Assembly: GCF_042662225.1 (NCBI RefSeq)
Contig: NZ_JBHSYQ010000004.1
Span: 124,001-188,000 of the forward strand
Length of the DNA stretch: 64,000 bases
Direction of reading: 5' to 3'
Source of the DNA: Nibribacter roseus
GTDB lineage: Bacteria; Bacteroidota; Bacteroidia; Cytophagales; Hymenobacteraceae
Part shown: in pieces, positions 50,263 through 58,776 of the stretch
Layout: each line of letters starts with the position of its first letter
Numbering within the stretch: position 1 is the stretch's first letter
Translations under genes and position numbers: made by a program
The notes under the pieces: generated by a model
Seen by the model: the letters and a program-made list of their open reading frames with translations, nothing else
Told to the model about the DNA's origin: nothing
Databases searched by the model: none

Positions 50263-52386
50263 ATGAGCATATTTAACCACTTCCAACAACTTTCACTCAG
50301 TGATGACCAAAGAACAGCCTTAGAAAGGATTGAATCCTTTTTGAATAGCGACAGTCAAGTTTTCATGTTGAAAGGTTATGCTGGAAGCGGTAAGACCACC
50401 ATATTAAAAGGATTAGTAGCACACCTAAAAGCTTTAGGGAAAGACTTTGCTATGCTGGCTCCAACGGGAAGAGCTGCTAAGGTATTGCGTGATAGAACTG
50501 GACGTGGTATTACCATACACCGGGGTATTTATAACTTTGAGAAGTTACAGCTAAAAGAAGTTGAATCAGAAGATGTAGCAGAAAAGTCATTTCATTATTA
50601 CTTCCCCATCAAGGAAGAGAATGAAAAAGAAAGAGTCATCATAGTGGATGAGGCTTCAATGATTTCCGATAATAAGGTTCAGCATGAACTTTTTACTTTT
50701 GGCACGGGTAAACTTTTATCAGATCTGCTTACCTATTCTAATATCAAAATTTCTAGGAATAAAGTCATTTTCGTTGGTGATCCTGCGCAGCTGCCGCCCG
50801 TAACTGATCCTACATCCTTAGCCTTTGAGCGAAGCTTTTTTGAAGAGCGCCAGATTATTGTGGCCGAGGCTGAGATGAAGACCGTAATGCGCCAGGCTGC
50901 TGAGAATCCTATCCTTCACAATGCCTCAAAGTTCAGAAACCTATTGGCAACCCCTGTCAGGACTGAGCTTGAATTAGATTTCGATAACAAGCATTTTATC
51001 AAAGCGAATGCTGAAGACATAGCCGAATGCTATACCAATCACTTCCCGCTGCCCGAAGTGGGTAACGGCGTGGTAATCTCGTTTAGCAATGCCCAATGCC
51101 TTTCATACAATAAATCTATCCGTGAAAGGATATTCCCGAATTGTAAGGATATAGTGGCTGGCGATGTTATCCTGATCAATAATAATAACTACCATACCTA
51201 TGGGGCCGAGCTTTACAATGGGGATATGGCTAAAGTCATTGCCGTAACTGAGAGACTTGAGACGCAATCAGCTCCTGTTTATGTAACAGAAGGTCGCGAA
51301 AAGGTAAAGAAAACTGTCACATTAACTTTTCGGGACATTGTTATTAAGCTTCCGAACCATCCGGAGGATATCAAGTGCAAAGTCTTCGACAACCTCTTGA
51401 ACAATACCGCTGCTGATCTATCGATAACAGAGCTTAAAGCACTATATATCAATTTTATCATTCGGTTCAATGAGGAGCAGAGAAGAAGGAAAGAACAAGG
51501 ATTACCTACATTCAGAGAAGGATCGGAGGAGTTTCGAAACCAGCTAAAGGCAGACCCCTACTATAATGCTCTTCGCATCAAGTATGGCTATGCCATCACG
51601 TGTCATAAGTCGCAAGGCGGTGAATGGGCTACCGTATTTGTAGACTACTATGGCCGCACGGGATTGAAGGACGCTCAACTTCGCTGGTCTTATACAGCTG
51701 TTACCAGGGCGAAGGACAAGTGCTACAATATCAATCCACCTTATTTTACAGCATTCAGCAAGCTTGCTTTTGCCCCAATTGGACCGATTGGTAATGTGCC
51801 AAATGAGGCGATTCAGTTCAACAACATTCCATTGTCACCTTTCCACCCAGCAGGCTCTCACGCCTGTAAGAGTTTAAAGTATCATGAGATTGTAGAAAAG
51901 GTTGCTGACACTACTTTTTCCCTTGAGCGGGTTGAAACAAGACCTCATCTGGAAATTTACTTTTTCAGAAAGGATGGTAAGGCTCTTAGGGCCCAGGCAT
52001 TTCATGATGGCGCAGGGATATTTAGTGACTTTGTTTTAGTTGGAGCAGAATCAGAAGAAGCGAAATGCTTATTGGCTATTATTAACCAACCTTATGAAAG
52101 GCGGTTCAGGGTTGATTATACCCCGTCTCACCCTAACTTAGAAAAGCTATATTCAATAGTCCAAGCTGGTTGTGACACAGCTGAAGTGTCCATAACAAAT
52201 ATTATGGAGTTTCCAGCAAAGTACTATGTTACCTATTACCTCAGAACTTCTGGAATTAGCTCTTATATCCAGTTCTACTTCAATGGGAAGATACAGCTAA
52301 CAAAAGCGATTCCTAAGTCTGTGATTGGAGAACAGGATGACAAACTAAATCAATTAATTACCACAATTACCCAATATGCCAGCTAA
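50263..52386 (+). CDS. RecD/Pif1-like SF1 helicase
   Basis: The 707-aa ATP-dependent helicase has Walker A KGYAGSGKTT (about 38-47), motif Ia LAPTGRAAKVLR, Walker B VIIVDEASM (about 126-134), motif III FVGDPAQLPPV, and the C-terminal TCHKSQGGEW and YTAVTRAKDKCY motifs. About 180 C-terminal residues form an extra domain of unknown role. It overlaps the next gene by 11 nt. Its WYL-type operator ties it to the island's regulon; such helicases occur in several anti-phage systems. Confidence 0.85.
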   Translation: MSIFNHFQQLSLSDDQRTALERIESFLNSDSQVFMLKGYAGSGKTTILKGLVAHLKALGKDFAMLAPTGRAAKVLRDRTGRGITIHRGIYNFEKLQLKEVESEDVAEKSFHYYFPIKEENEKERVIIVDEASMISDNKVQHELFTFGTGKLLSDLLTYSNIKISRNKVIFVGDPAQLPPVTDPTSLAFERSFFEERQIIVAEAEMKTVMRQAAENPILHNASKFRNLLATPVRTELELDFDNKHFIKANAEDIAECYTNHFPLPEVGNGVVISFSNAQCLSYNKSIRERIFPNCKDIVAGDVILINNNNYHTYGAELYNGDMAKVIAVTERLETQSAPVYVTEGREKVKKTVTLTFRDIVIKLPNHPEDIKCKVFDNLLNNTAADLSITELKALYINFIIRFNEEQRRRKEQGLPTFREGSEEFRNQLKADPYYNALRIKYGYAITCHKSQGGEWATVFVDYYGRTGLKDAQLRWSYTAVTRAKDKCYNINPPYFTAFSKLAFAPIGPIGNVPNEAIQFNNIPLSPFHPAGSHACKSLKYHEIVEKVADTTFSLERVETRPHLEIYFFRKDGKALRAQAFHDGAGIFSDFVLVGAESEEAKCLLAIINQPYERRFRVDYTPSHPNLEKLYSIVQAGCDTAEVSITNIMEFPAKYYVTYYLRTSGISSYIQFYFNGKIQLTKAIPKSVIGEQDDKLNQLITTITQYAS

Positions 52387-53878
52387 AGAGATTAAGGAAC
52401 TTCGCAAAGCAGGAAAATTAGAAGAAGCCTACGCCATGGCGAAAGCTGAGTTAGAGGCATCTCCTGATGATATCTGGGCAAAGCGTAACATGAGTTGGGT
52501 ACTGTATAGCCAACTTAAAAATGACCATCAGGATTTAGACCTTTTCTACTCCAAACTTGAGGAACTGGCGGCCCTGGAATTGCCGGCCACCGAGGAAATG
52601 CTATATGATAATTTGTCTATAGTTATAGCAATGGCCGCTCGCAAGATAACCAGCCAACCAGAGCCAAATACACAGGACTTGCTCACATTGTTTAATAAGG
52701 TAAAGGACTTCCCCCTTAATAAACAAACAGTTTGGTATTCTTCGCTTTATGGCGCTTTTCACAAGGGCTTTAAAGATTCACAGCACATTTTGGCTTTCGC
52801 AGATTGGTGGGGACTGGAAAATTTCAGGGAAGAGGACTATCAAAAAGAGACTTTACCAAACGGTAAGGAAATGATGGCTTTGGCTGAGCAGGCCTATACC
52901 GCTTATGCCAAGCAGCTTCTGCCCAAACATGTAGTTCCTGGTGTGGTGGAGTTTGACAGAGAGAAAGTAGAGGCTTTTATGCCTAAGCTTGATTTTATAG
53001 TAGAGAATTACCCTAATTACACCTATCCTGCCTTTTACAAAGCCAAGCTTCTGTTGGCTCTCGGCGACGAGGAAAACATGTTGGCGGCCCTTTTGCCTTT
53101 CGCAAAAAAGAAAAGAAACGACTTTTGGGTGTGGGACGTGCTCAGTGAGGCTTTCAAAGGTGATGAAGATAAAATTCTGACTTGCTATTGCCGCGCCTTG
53201 CTTTGTCATAGCCCAGAGGAGATGCTTGTTAACCTAAGGCAACGCTTGGCAGCCCTGCTCATTAAAAGGGAGCTCTATAGTGAAGCTAAAACAGAAATAG
53301 AGAAATTAGTAGCCGCAAGAAGTGGCAATGGCTGGAGAATTCCAGCAGGTGTAACTAACTGGCAAAATTCTGAATGGTACAAACAAGCCAAAGCCAGGAA
53401 GTCTAACATTGATTTCTATAAAAAGTATGAGCAAGAGGCAGAAGGCATATTGTTTCATGATGTTCCGGAGGAGTGTATCATTGTCTCTTTTGTCAATACA
53501 GATAAAAACATGCTCAATTTCATTACCAAGGAAGGCAATACAGGCTTCTTCAAGTATGACCGGTTCCTGAAGAAAGTGGCAATAGGGGATATTCTGAGAG
53601 TGCGTTTTAAGAATGGCTGTAAGGAGGGCTCTTGCCAGATTTACACTGCTTCTTTAACATCAGATGAAGAGCTTAAGCAAAAGTACCTGAAAGAATTTGA
53701 TGGTGTGGCCAGAGTTCCTGAGGGGAAAGGGTTTGGCTTTATTGAAAATATTTTCATAAACCCTTCTCTTATTTCTTTAAAGAATCTTTCAAATGGAATG
53801 CAGATTAAAGGATTGGCCATGAACACTTTTGATTCAAAAAAGAATCAGTGGGGGTGGAAAGCAATTACGGTGTTTTAG
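52376..53878 (+). CDS. Helical-repeat (TPR-like) protein with C-terminal OB/cold-shock-like part
   Basis: The 500-aa protein begins with TPR-like helices (ELRKAGKLEEAYAMAKAELEASPDDIWAKRNMSW) and continues with helical hairpins to about 320. The C-terminal 150 residues are beta-rich, with TGFFKYDRFLKKVAIGD and ARVPEGKGFGFIEN, the latter like the cold-shock RNP motif. It probably binds the helicase and nucleic acid. The helicase/TPR pair looks like a fixed two-gene unit; I cannot name the system. Confidence 0.65.
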   Translation: MPAKEIKELRKAGKLEEAYAMAKAELEASPDDIWAKRNMSWVLYSQLKNDHQDLDLFYSKLEELAALELPATEEMLYDNLSIVIAMAARKITSQPEPNTQDLLTLFNKVKDFPLNKQTVWYSSLYGAFHKGFKDSQHILAFADWWGLENFREEDYQKETLPNGKEMMALAEQAYTAYAKQLLPKHVVPGVVEFDREKVEAFMPKLDFIVENYPNYTYPAFYKAKLLLALGDEENMLAALLPFAKKKRNDFWVWDVLSEAFKGDEDKILTCYCRALLCHSPEEMLVNLRQRLAALLIKRELYSEAKTEIEKLVAARSGNGWRIPAGVTNWQNSEWYKQAKARKSNIDFYKKYEQEAEGILFHDVPEECIIVSFVNTDKNMLNFITKEGNTGFFKYDRFLKKVAIGDILRVRFKNGCKEGSCQIYTASLTSDEELKQKYLKEFDGVARVPEGKGFGFIENIFINPSLISLKNLSNGMQIKGLAMNTFDSKKNQWGWKAITVF

Positions 53879-53912
53879 AATTCTCTCTACCAATGGCATT
53901 GGTTAATCATCT

Positions 53913-54608
53913 ATGTCCGTTTCCCCGAAATACAAACCTAATAAAGAAGTAAAACTAATCGAATTCATATCTGGACATTACCATCATGACTTTGACCCCT
54001 CCATAGTCAAACCTGGTATTTCAGTAACTATTGCTGTTTTTGTTGATCTTCTTGATTTTCATGGTGGTACTATTTATGATTTATCAGGCTGCGCCTATAG
54101 TTTCTGGATAGAGGTAACTGAAGTAAGAAGCAATCTTTTAATAGGTGAGGTAAAAGAACCTACTGACCTGTTTAAGATTGGCAGTATATTTAAGTTTAGA
54201 CCCGAAAATATAGGTTCTGTGAAAGGCGGCCTGCAGTGGAACATAGATAATTTATTTGTGGTGGTTTCTGCCAGGATTGGTTTGCTACGGGAAAAGGTGG
54301 GATACTTTCTTTATGCAGATATAGGTAGAACGATGTGTTATAGCAGAGTGTTTTTTTCAGTATCACAAATGCATGAGCTAAAGGAGGACATTTATGTTAT
54401 GAAGATACCACTGTCTAAGCTGGTGTCTATAGATCCCATTGTTGCCAACTATTTGGAAGTGCTCCCGCTCAACGGAATGATACGTACAGAAGACAACTCC
54501 TTTATAGAATATACCTCCGAAGAAAGAGACCTCGACCTATACCCTATAGATTATGTATTGCCCGAGGATAAGTATTATGACGAAGATGATGATAATGACC
54601 CATATTAA
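53913..54608 (+). CDS. Hypothetical protein, paralog A
   Basis: A 231-aa soluble protein starting MSVSPKYKP with a very acidic tail (YYDEDDDNDPY). It shares with the next gene the start MSVSP, DPSIxKxGxSV, LLIGxVxExxxLxxxGSI, DLQWxI/GLQWNI and IDPIxAxxLxxxxxNGMxR. No family is recognised. Paired paralogs at the edge of a defence island could be immunity proteins or antitoxins, but no toxin is visible. Confidence 0.6.
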   Translation: MSVSPKYKPNKEVKLIEFISGHYHHDFDPSIVKPGISVTIAVFVDLLDFHGGTIYDLSGCAYSFWIEVTEVRSNLLIGEVKEPTDLFKIGSIFKFRPENIGSVKGGLQWNIDNLFVVVSARIGLLREKVGYFLYADIGRTMCYSRVFFSVSQMHELKEDIYVMKIPLSKLVSIDPIVANYLEVLPLNGMIRTEDNSFIEYTSEERDLDLYPIDYVLPEDKYYDEDDDNDPY

Positions 54609-54841
54609 AGCATCTTAATTTTACCTATACTTACCCTGACTACTAAGCATTATGCTTTCTATAAAAACCGTTTTTATCAGCGTTATTAAGGTAAGTAATT
54701 CAATAATAATTAGCTGTTTCAGTGCGGCTTGGGTTTTCTGCCATAAGTAAGGGCTAAGCTAAATGAAATGTGCCTTAATAGGTAAAGGTATTTAACAAAT
54801 CCTGAGTAAAGTTTTTATCAGCAATGAATTTGTAGAACCCC

Positions 54842-55498
54842 ATGTCCGTCTCTCCCGCTCTCACCCATCTTCCTAGCATCCCTCTCTACACCTTCTACAC
54901 AGGCTGCTATGGAGATCTGGACCCTTCCATTTTAAAAGTAGGGTTATCTGTTTTACTTAGTGTAGCAAGGAGGTCACACATTGATTACAATGGGGGCACA
55001 CTAAAGTGTTTAGACTATTTTTGTACATCCTTTTGGGTTCAGATTCTGGAGATAAAGCAGGAATTGCTAATAGGCAGAGTGAGTGAGACGAACGAACTTT
55101 ACCAGTTGGGGAGCATAATTTATTTTACACCGCATGATGTGAATCGGATAAAAGGTGACCTTCAATGGAGTATAGAGAACTTAACTGTTCTTGTTTCTGA
55201 AAGAATTATTTACCACGGAGATAAAGTGGGTTATTTTTACGAGCATGAAATGGAGCCTTGGAGCTTCAACAGGATCTTCTATGGTTGGTCAGAGGTTTAC
55301 TTGCCCAAAGAACCTATTCCTTTGGTAGAGGCTAAACTGTTAAATTTGATAGACATTGATCCGATAATAGCAAAGTTTTTGGATAACGTTCAAATGAATG
55401 GGATGTTTAGATTAGATTCTTTCAATTTCAAGGAGTATGACGAACTAGAAAGAAACTATAGTATTTTCCCCTTGGAGTATGTCCAGAGTCAAGATTGA
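54842..55498 (+). CDS. Hypothetical protein, paralog B
   Basis: A 218-aa paralog of the previous gene, with the shared blocks in the same order and spacing, but without the acidic tail. The 233-bp gap between them holds no gene or clear promoter. The tandem arrangement implies duplication followed by fast divergence. Confidence 0.6.
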   Translation: MSVSPALTHLPSIPLYTFYTGCYGDLDPSILKVGLSVLLSVARRSHIDYNGGTLKCLDYFCTSFWVQILEIKQELLIGRVSETNELYQLGSIIYFTPHDVNRIKGDLQWSIENLTVLVSERIIYHGDKVGYFYEHEMEPWSFNRIFYGWSEVYLPKEPIPLVEAKLLNLIDIDPIIAKFLDNVQMNGMFRLDSFNFKEYDELERNYSIFPLEYVQSQD

Positions 55499-55584
55499 AA
55501 GGGCAAGGTGTTATATAAAGCTGAGGGTGGTTTATTGAACTAGTGTTTTACCTTTTCCGATACACAACAGCTAATTACAGTTTT

Positions 55585-56508
55585 ATGTATAAATTATATG
55601 TCTTAGTTTCGGATGAGGAGCCTCTAATAAAAATTGGATATTGCGGAGACTGGAAGAGGTTAAAAAGCCTTATTTCAAAATATGAGTGGAACCTTGAGAA
55701 CTCTTACTTTTTTATCCATCCTGATAAGTCTGCCATCAGAAAGTTTGAGAAGAAGTTACTTGGTAAATTTCGCAGTTTTCATATTCCCGAATTTTATAAA
55801 ATTAAATATAAAGTTGGCATACCATACTTTTCGGTAGAAGGTGCCTCAGAGCTGCGGTCCAAATGTTGTTTGCCATTGGTGCTTGAGCAGATAGAAGGTT
55901 TCATTCTGGAAAACAGGTGTCCAACAGGGATAGAAAAAGGAATCTTTTCACCTGAACTTAAAGAGAAGAAAAAGTCTACTATCATAAAGAACACAACCCC
56001 TGAGGAAGTTTGGTTTAATGATTTATACATTAATCTTCAAGGTGTTATTCAATGGTTAATGAACTCTTCTGATAATCCAGTTTATAAAACAGATAAGGTG
56101 TCTTGGATAGGAACATATCAGAATAATGAGCGCCAGGAACATATCTTTATCGTCTGTAATGGCCAATCATGCCTCTTTATTAGACAGTTGATGCAAATTT
56201 GGCTGGACCCTAAACACCCTTATAATCTAATTGAAAGGGTTATAGATGTAGGCGACGGCAATTTTGTTTTAGTTGGAAATTGTATGGGAATATATAATTT
56301 CTTCCAAGAGGAGGGAATAACACAAGGCAAAGGATGGTGGAAAAGATATCGTTCACTTCTTGGCAGGTTTACTTATGCAATAAATTCAGCCTTAAATCTA
56401 AATCCATATCATATTAACATTGAATCAGAATGGCATTTGGATAAATTGGATAAAAGTACATTTAGATATATTAAATACATAAAGGAATTACTTGGTGCAC
56501 ATTATTAA
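55585..56508 (+). CDS. GIY-YIG/T5orf172-like N-terminal domain protein
   Basis: The 307-aa protein starts YKLYVLVSDEEPLIKIGYCGDWKRLKSL, similar to T5orf172/Mug113 GIY-YIG domains (first strand, then KIG, then a basic helix). The usual YIG is replaced, so nuclease activity is uncertain. The rest is helical and beta mixed, with no recognised domain. ATG 55585 is chosen because the conserved strand starts there; the frame is open from 55543. Confidence 0.5.
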   Translation: MYKLYVLVSDEEPLIKIGYCGDWKRLKSLISKYEWNLENSYFFIHPDKSAIRKFEKKLLGKFRSFHIPEFYKIKYKVGIPYFSVEGASELRSKCCLPLVLEQIEGFILENRCPTGIEKGIFSPELKEKKKSTIIKNTTPEEVWFNDLYINLQGVIQWLMNSSDNPVYKTDKVSWIGTYQNNERQEHIFIVCNGQSCLFIRQLMQIWLDPKHPYNLIERVIDVGDGNFVLVGNCMGIYNFFQEEGITQGKGWWKRYRSLLGRFTYAINSALNLNPYHINIESEWHLDKLDKSTFRYIKYIKELLGAHY

Positions 56509-56737
56509 ACTTAATTGTATGTTGACACCAACTTATACATGCAATTTAAACATCAGGCTATAATGCATGTGTAATAGATCCACAACGTATGGGAGCTTAT
56601 GTAAAAAGGGTGGGGTGAAAATTTAGCTTTAAACGCCTTGGGTATGACCGGGTACCCCTAATTGAGAGCTTGCAATTTTTTTAATCCTACATGATTTGCA
56701 TCACCTGATAAGGATAAGATCTTGGACAATAGAAACC

Positions 56738-57382
56738 CTAACCCTTATGTTGTTCTTTCTTATCTAATATAAGACGCTTAACCTTCATCACGGTATTAGG
56801 AGCCAAGTCACAAAGCTTAGCTGTCTCACGGATAGATCTGCCATTTTTTAAATACTCAACTGCTTTTCTATTTTCTTTTAAGAATAACTCCTGAGGCTTT
56901 GATGAGCCCTTCTTCCTTCCTAAGTGCTTTCCGTTTCTTTTGGCCTCCTCTAAGCCGCTGATTATCCTTTCGGTAAGGGTTTCCCTTTCCATCTCTCCAA
57001 GGTCTGCCAGAACGCCCAAAATAAGCATAGTGACGGTGTCTTTTTTCCTATTAACATCGAGGGAGCGGAGGTTCTTGTTCACAATGTGGGTACACACCCC
57101 AAGATCAGCCAAATCTAGGATTATCTGCCTTACATCCATGGCGTTTCTTCCTAGCCTGGATAGTTCCAGTGACAAAACCTCTGTTATTTCTCCTTTTCTG
57201 GCCAGATTTATTATGTTCTCTAAGCCAGGCCTTTCATACTTCTTTCTGCTCCCTGAAACTGTCTCAGAGACAGATAAAACGATTTCATACCCGTTGCGTT
57301 TGGCATACTCATTCAATTCTGCCATTTGCCTATCTGTAGTTTGTCTACCGGTAGATACTCTTGTATAGACTGCTGCTTTCAT
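56738..57382 (-). CDS. Serine recombinase (resolvase/invertase family)
   Basis: The 214-aa enzyme has the catalytic start AVYTRVSTGRQTTDRQM (Ser 9-10 region), LSLELSRLGRNAMDV with the conserved Arg residues, then helix E (ERETLTERIISGLEEAKRNGK) and a C-terminal HTH (RSIRETAKLCDLAPNTVMKVKR). It is of resolvase length, not a large integrase. It could resolve cointegrates, invert a segment or be left from a plasmid or transposon. Confidence 0.9.
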   Translation of the reverse strand: MKAAVYTRVSTGRQTTDRQMAELNEYAKRNGYEIVLSVSETVSGSRKKYERPGLENIINLARKGEITEVLSLELSRLGRNAMDVRQIILDLADLGVCTHIVNKNLRSLDVNRKKDTVTMLILGVLADLGEMERETLTERIISGLEEAKRNGKHLGRKKGSSKPQELFLKENRKAVEYLKNGRSIRETAKLCDLAPNTVMKVKRLILDKKEQHKG

Positions 57383-57429
57383 AGATGAACTAAGATGAAT
57401 GGAAATCTAATTTAAGAAAAGGTAATCAT

Positions 57430-57463
57430 TGTGTCAAATTTAACTAATGATTTTTGTGGCACA
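57430..57463. repeat. Inverted repeat upstream of the recombinase (possible res subsite)
   Basis: TGTGTCA (57430-57436) and TGGCACA (57457-57463) form imperfect 7-bp arms spanning 34 bp, with an AT-rich centre, 48 bp upstream of the recombinase start. Size and place match a resolvase crossover subsite. Confidence 0.35.
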
Positions 57464-57749
57464 CTTTTATAGGAGAAAAGTATCAATTAAGTGAACAGGG
57501 GAGGGGTGTGGTGGCCTTACCTTTATTTTGATACACTTCGGTCAAGATGAAACTGCCAATGAATATGCATCAGCGGGAATTCTTGCTTAAAAAAAGTAAA
57601 TTTATAGAGTGGGGATACGCTAGGAATTTATTTACTAGTTATACATGAAACTGTTCCAGCTACTCCCTAAAGATCACTTTTTATATTCCTTATAATCCAT
57701 TATGGGCAATAGGAACGACCTACTAGGAATTTTCGCCGTGCAGCACTAA

Positions 57750-58043
57750 GTAATAAAAAAACTGAAGAAGCGGCATGGGCTGCACCAGCGGGACTGGGAG
57801 ATTCTATGCGCCTGCTATCAGCTGTCGCTGGCTAAGTTCACCTTCACCGCCGCAAAGGTGGAGGATTACCTACAGGGGAGCTATTTCCTCCCGAGTATTT
57901 ATGAGTCCATCAACAAGCTTGTGTCGAAAGGGTTTCTCAACGTTTTGGTCCACGGGAAGCCATTTCAGCCGGAGCGGTATGAGTTCTCTGCCACAGGAAG
58001 ACAGATGGTGAATAAGACTTGCGACGAGGAAGTTATCGGATGA
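57750..58043 (+). pseudogene. 5'-truncated winged-helix-like gene
   Basis: The frame opens at 57750 after a TAA and encodes about 97 residues with LKKRHGLHQRDWEILCACYQ, then YLQGSYFLPSIYESINKLVSKGFL, an HTH/winged-helix outline. No ATG, GTG or TTG occurs before GTG 57858, which would remove half the domain. So it is probably a gene that lost its 5' end, unless an unusual start is used. Nothing else is found between 57464 and 57750. Confidence 0.4.
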
Positions 58044-58576
58044 GCAGCACTATAAAGTAAGCGGGAGCTATCTCCAGAGGCTTTGGTAGTATAGTTGATA
58101 ATCTTCTTTAGTCTTTCTATTAACAAGCAGGAAGTGCAAGTGATACAATTAAAAAGAACAAGAAAAAAGCGTAGAAGCCGAGTCTAAAAAAAGGCTCAGG
58201 CCATGATTCACCACTTTAATAAAAGTCAATTTTTTTATAATTTTTTCCAGCATCTCAATTAGTCAGAAGGGATAGTTATAACTCAACGAAGCCTCTACCA
58301 GTTTTTGGTGAAACTTTGATTCAGAAGATATTTTTACTCCATAAGCTGCCGATAACAATTTAGAAGAAGGAATTTATTCCGTTTTGCCTTATGAAGCAGG
58401 ACTCGGCAGAGTAGCCTTTATTAGTAACCAAACGAAAGCAGTTGCTTAAATTTAAGGTAGGATTAAAAATAAACAGGAGCTAATAGGTTCATGTACGATG
58501 TCACAAATACAAATAATCTTGATGTAAAAAGGAGAATAAATAAATTGATCTACTAATTAATGATAAGTAGGTATTA
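58044..58576. other. AT-rich stretch without intact gene
   Basis: No open frame with a start and coding character is seen. One short remnant (58345-58449) is listed separately. The rest looks like decayed DNA at the edge of the island. Confidence 0.5.
58345..58449 (+). pseudogene. C-terminal gene remnant
   Basis: A 34-codon piece between two stops encodes LEEGIYSVLPYEAGLGRVAF and a short tail. It has protein-like composition but no start. It is read as the tail of a lost gene; family not identified. Confidence 0.3.
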
Positions 58577-58600
58577 GGTTCGAGCCCATACGGGTTCACC
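58577..58600 (+). other. tRNA 3'-end-like attachment scar
   Basis: GGTTCGAGCCC (58577-58587) followed by ATA and CGGGTTCACC has the T-loop and acceptor end of a tRNA. The 5' half of the T-stem does not pair (TTAGG against CCATA) and no tRNA body precedes it. That is what remains on the far side of an element inserted into a tRNA gene. A terminator follows at 58613-58640. Confidence 0.4.
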
Positions 58601-58612
58601 CTCAAAAAGAGA

Positions 58613-58640
58613 GCCCTTATCTAAAGAACGAGGGAAGGGC
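58613..58640 (+). terminator. Terminator after the tRNA-end scar
   Basis: GCCCTT/AAGGGC stem (6 bp) with a 16-nt loop, followed by ATTTTG. It is probably carried over with the tRNA end. Confidence 0.5.
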
Positions 58641-58726
58641 ATTTTGTATGACTACACTGCCAAGCTAACAAAGGGGCAGCTACCGTAGCGAAATAACTTC
58701 TGAAAAAAATTAGGTCTGAGATAATG

Positions 58727-58767
58727 CTGTTTCAGGCCTGCTTTTCAAAAAAACAGGCCTGAAACAG
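58727..58767. terminator. Host hairpin terminator, copy A
   Basis: CTGTTTCAGGCCTG and its perfect complement (14 bp) surround a 13-nt loop of T's and A's, ending 9 nt from the stop of the reverse-strand GH43 gene. It shares its plan with copies at 61561 and 62151. Confidence 0.75.
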
Positions 58768-58776
58768 AAAAAAGCA

